Shown here piece after piece: positions 40,559-40,758 of a DNA stretch of 40,758 nt (positions are counted from its first letter, which is position 1; the number at the start of each line of letters is the position of its first letter). A program made the position numbers and the translations under genes. The stretch covers positions 1 to 40,758 of the forward strand of contig JADFYG010000055.1 in assembly GCA_015233155.1 (NCBI GenBank), written 5' to 3'. The DNA comes from Candidatus Rifleibacteriota bacterium. Its GTDB lineage: Bacteria > Muiribacteriota > Ozemobacteria > Ozemobacterales > Ozemobacteraceae. Below the pieces are notes generated by a model. It was not told the DNA's origin. It ran no database searches and worked only from the letters and a program-made list of their open reading frames with translations.

Positions 40559-40604
40559 ATATAGTCAGTTTTAACTACTTAATTGCTCAAAACACATGAT
40601 TTCT
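40559..40604 (-). promoter_or_regulatory. Bipartite element copy 9
   Basis: On the minus strand: AGAAATCA (6 of 8), 16 nt, AAGTAGT (40580-40574), 8 nt, ACTATAT (40565-40559). The core GTTAAAACTGACTAT is identical to that of copy 2, so the two copies form an inverted pair. It points to cheW, 208 nt away. Confidence 0.5.
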
Positions 40605-40675
40605 TTCTTCCTTCGTCCTTGTTATGTTTTTACACTACTGTCCGGTTTAAATTTTTAAAAATCGCGGAAAGCATC

Positions 40676-40758
40676 ATGAATAAAAGTGTCTCCGAGGGAA
40701 AAGTTTTTTTTCGATTTCAAACGAAAAAGTTTCGCCGGCGATTGTCCCCTCCCCCGAT
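40676..40758 (+). CDS. Possible start of a gene cut by the window edge
   Basis: An ATG with GGAAAG 6 nt upstream opens a frame that remains open to the last base (27 full codons, beginning MNKSVSEGKVFF and rich in Lys/Arg). Nothing in it is recognisable. The frame is short enough to be chance. Confidence 0.3.
   Translation, partial: MNKSVSEGKVFFRFQTKKFRRRLSPPP

Larger units (their letters stand above)
40352..40675. other. Intergenic region upstream of the chemosensory set
   Basis: These 324 bases contain two facing bipartite elements (40397-40442 plus, 40559-40604 minus) and a perfect 12-bp palindrome (40534-40545). I see no gene. The right edge may hold the start of a divergent gene. Confidence 0.55.

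Overview
The window reads as a chromosomal segment of a Gram-negative, free-living bacterium of moderate GC. It shows Sec signal peptides, a probable lipoprotein, cytochrome bd oxidase, a methyl-accepting chemotaxis protein and six kinase genes. I cannot name the phylum from sequence alone. The treZ / GH57 / treY / treS-maltokinase gene order is one I associate with deltaproteobacterial, Nitrospirota-like and uncultured lineages. No rRNA, tRNA, CRISPR array or transposase gene was seen.

Layout. (1) 44-1719, minus strand: an exported zinc-ribbon/TPR protein, a rubredoxin and a single-domain receiver whose phospho-acceptor Asp is Glu. (2) 2051-12491, plus strand: a tight trehalose/alpha-glucan operon, treZ, GH57 (DUF3536-type), treY and a TreS-maltokinase fusion. 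(3) 12695-13585, minus: a short NarL-type histidine kinase behind a (TA)10 tract. (4) 14091-14873: an exported protein of unknown function. It converges on a 68-residue ORF (14897-15103, minus) that looks like an orphan RiPP precursor: a YxxPxLxxxG leader followed by four CTAG motifs whose cysteines fall exactly every ten residues. (5) 15502-20953: alpha/beta hydrolase, ceruloplasmin-like multicopper oxidase and RIC-type Fe-S repair protein on plus, facing cydAB on minus; this suggests oxygen/nitric oxide defence. (6) 21186-23670, minus: a LuxR-type regulator and its PAS kinase, which is a longer paralogue of the kinase in (3). (7) A small coiled-coil stress-type protein (24103-24393) and a GC-richer hybrid kinase with a tandemly duplicated PAS unit (24640-27177). 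(8) 27184-40351, minus: a continuous chemosensory/signalling gene set, cheW, cheW, mcp, cheA-REC, cheB, hybrid kinase, REC-HD-GYP, hybrid kinase, REC-ATPase.

How the genes fit together. TreYZ would release trehalose from malto-oligosaccharides, while TreS and maltokinase link trehalose, maltose and maltose-1-phosphate. The chemosensory set resembles Wsp/Frz-type alternative pathways: two CheW, a CheA-receiver fusion and CheB, but no CheR. A c-di-GMP phosphodiesterase-type output (HD-GYP) and two further phosphorelay kinases follow in the same direction.

The most striking unexplained signal is a bipartite element, GGAAATCC-N16-AAATAGT-N8-ACTATTT. Fixed spacing is kept in five strong and four weaker copies, all between genes (near 902, 1749, 13906, 15335, 15396, 21125, 24484, 40397 and 40559). 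Two pairs face each other. It may define a regulon or a small repeat family, and it lies upstream of the RiPP-like gene, cydA, treZ, three kinases and the chemosensory set. A second repeat family, an imperfect hairpin of about 85 bp, flanks the LuxR/kinase pair, and half-copies of it occur elsewhere.
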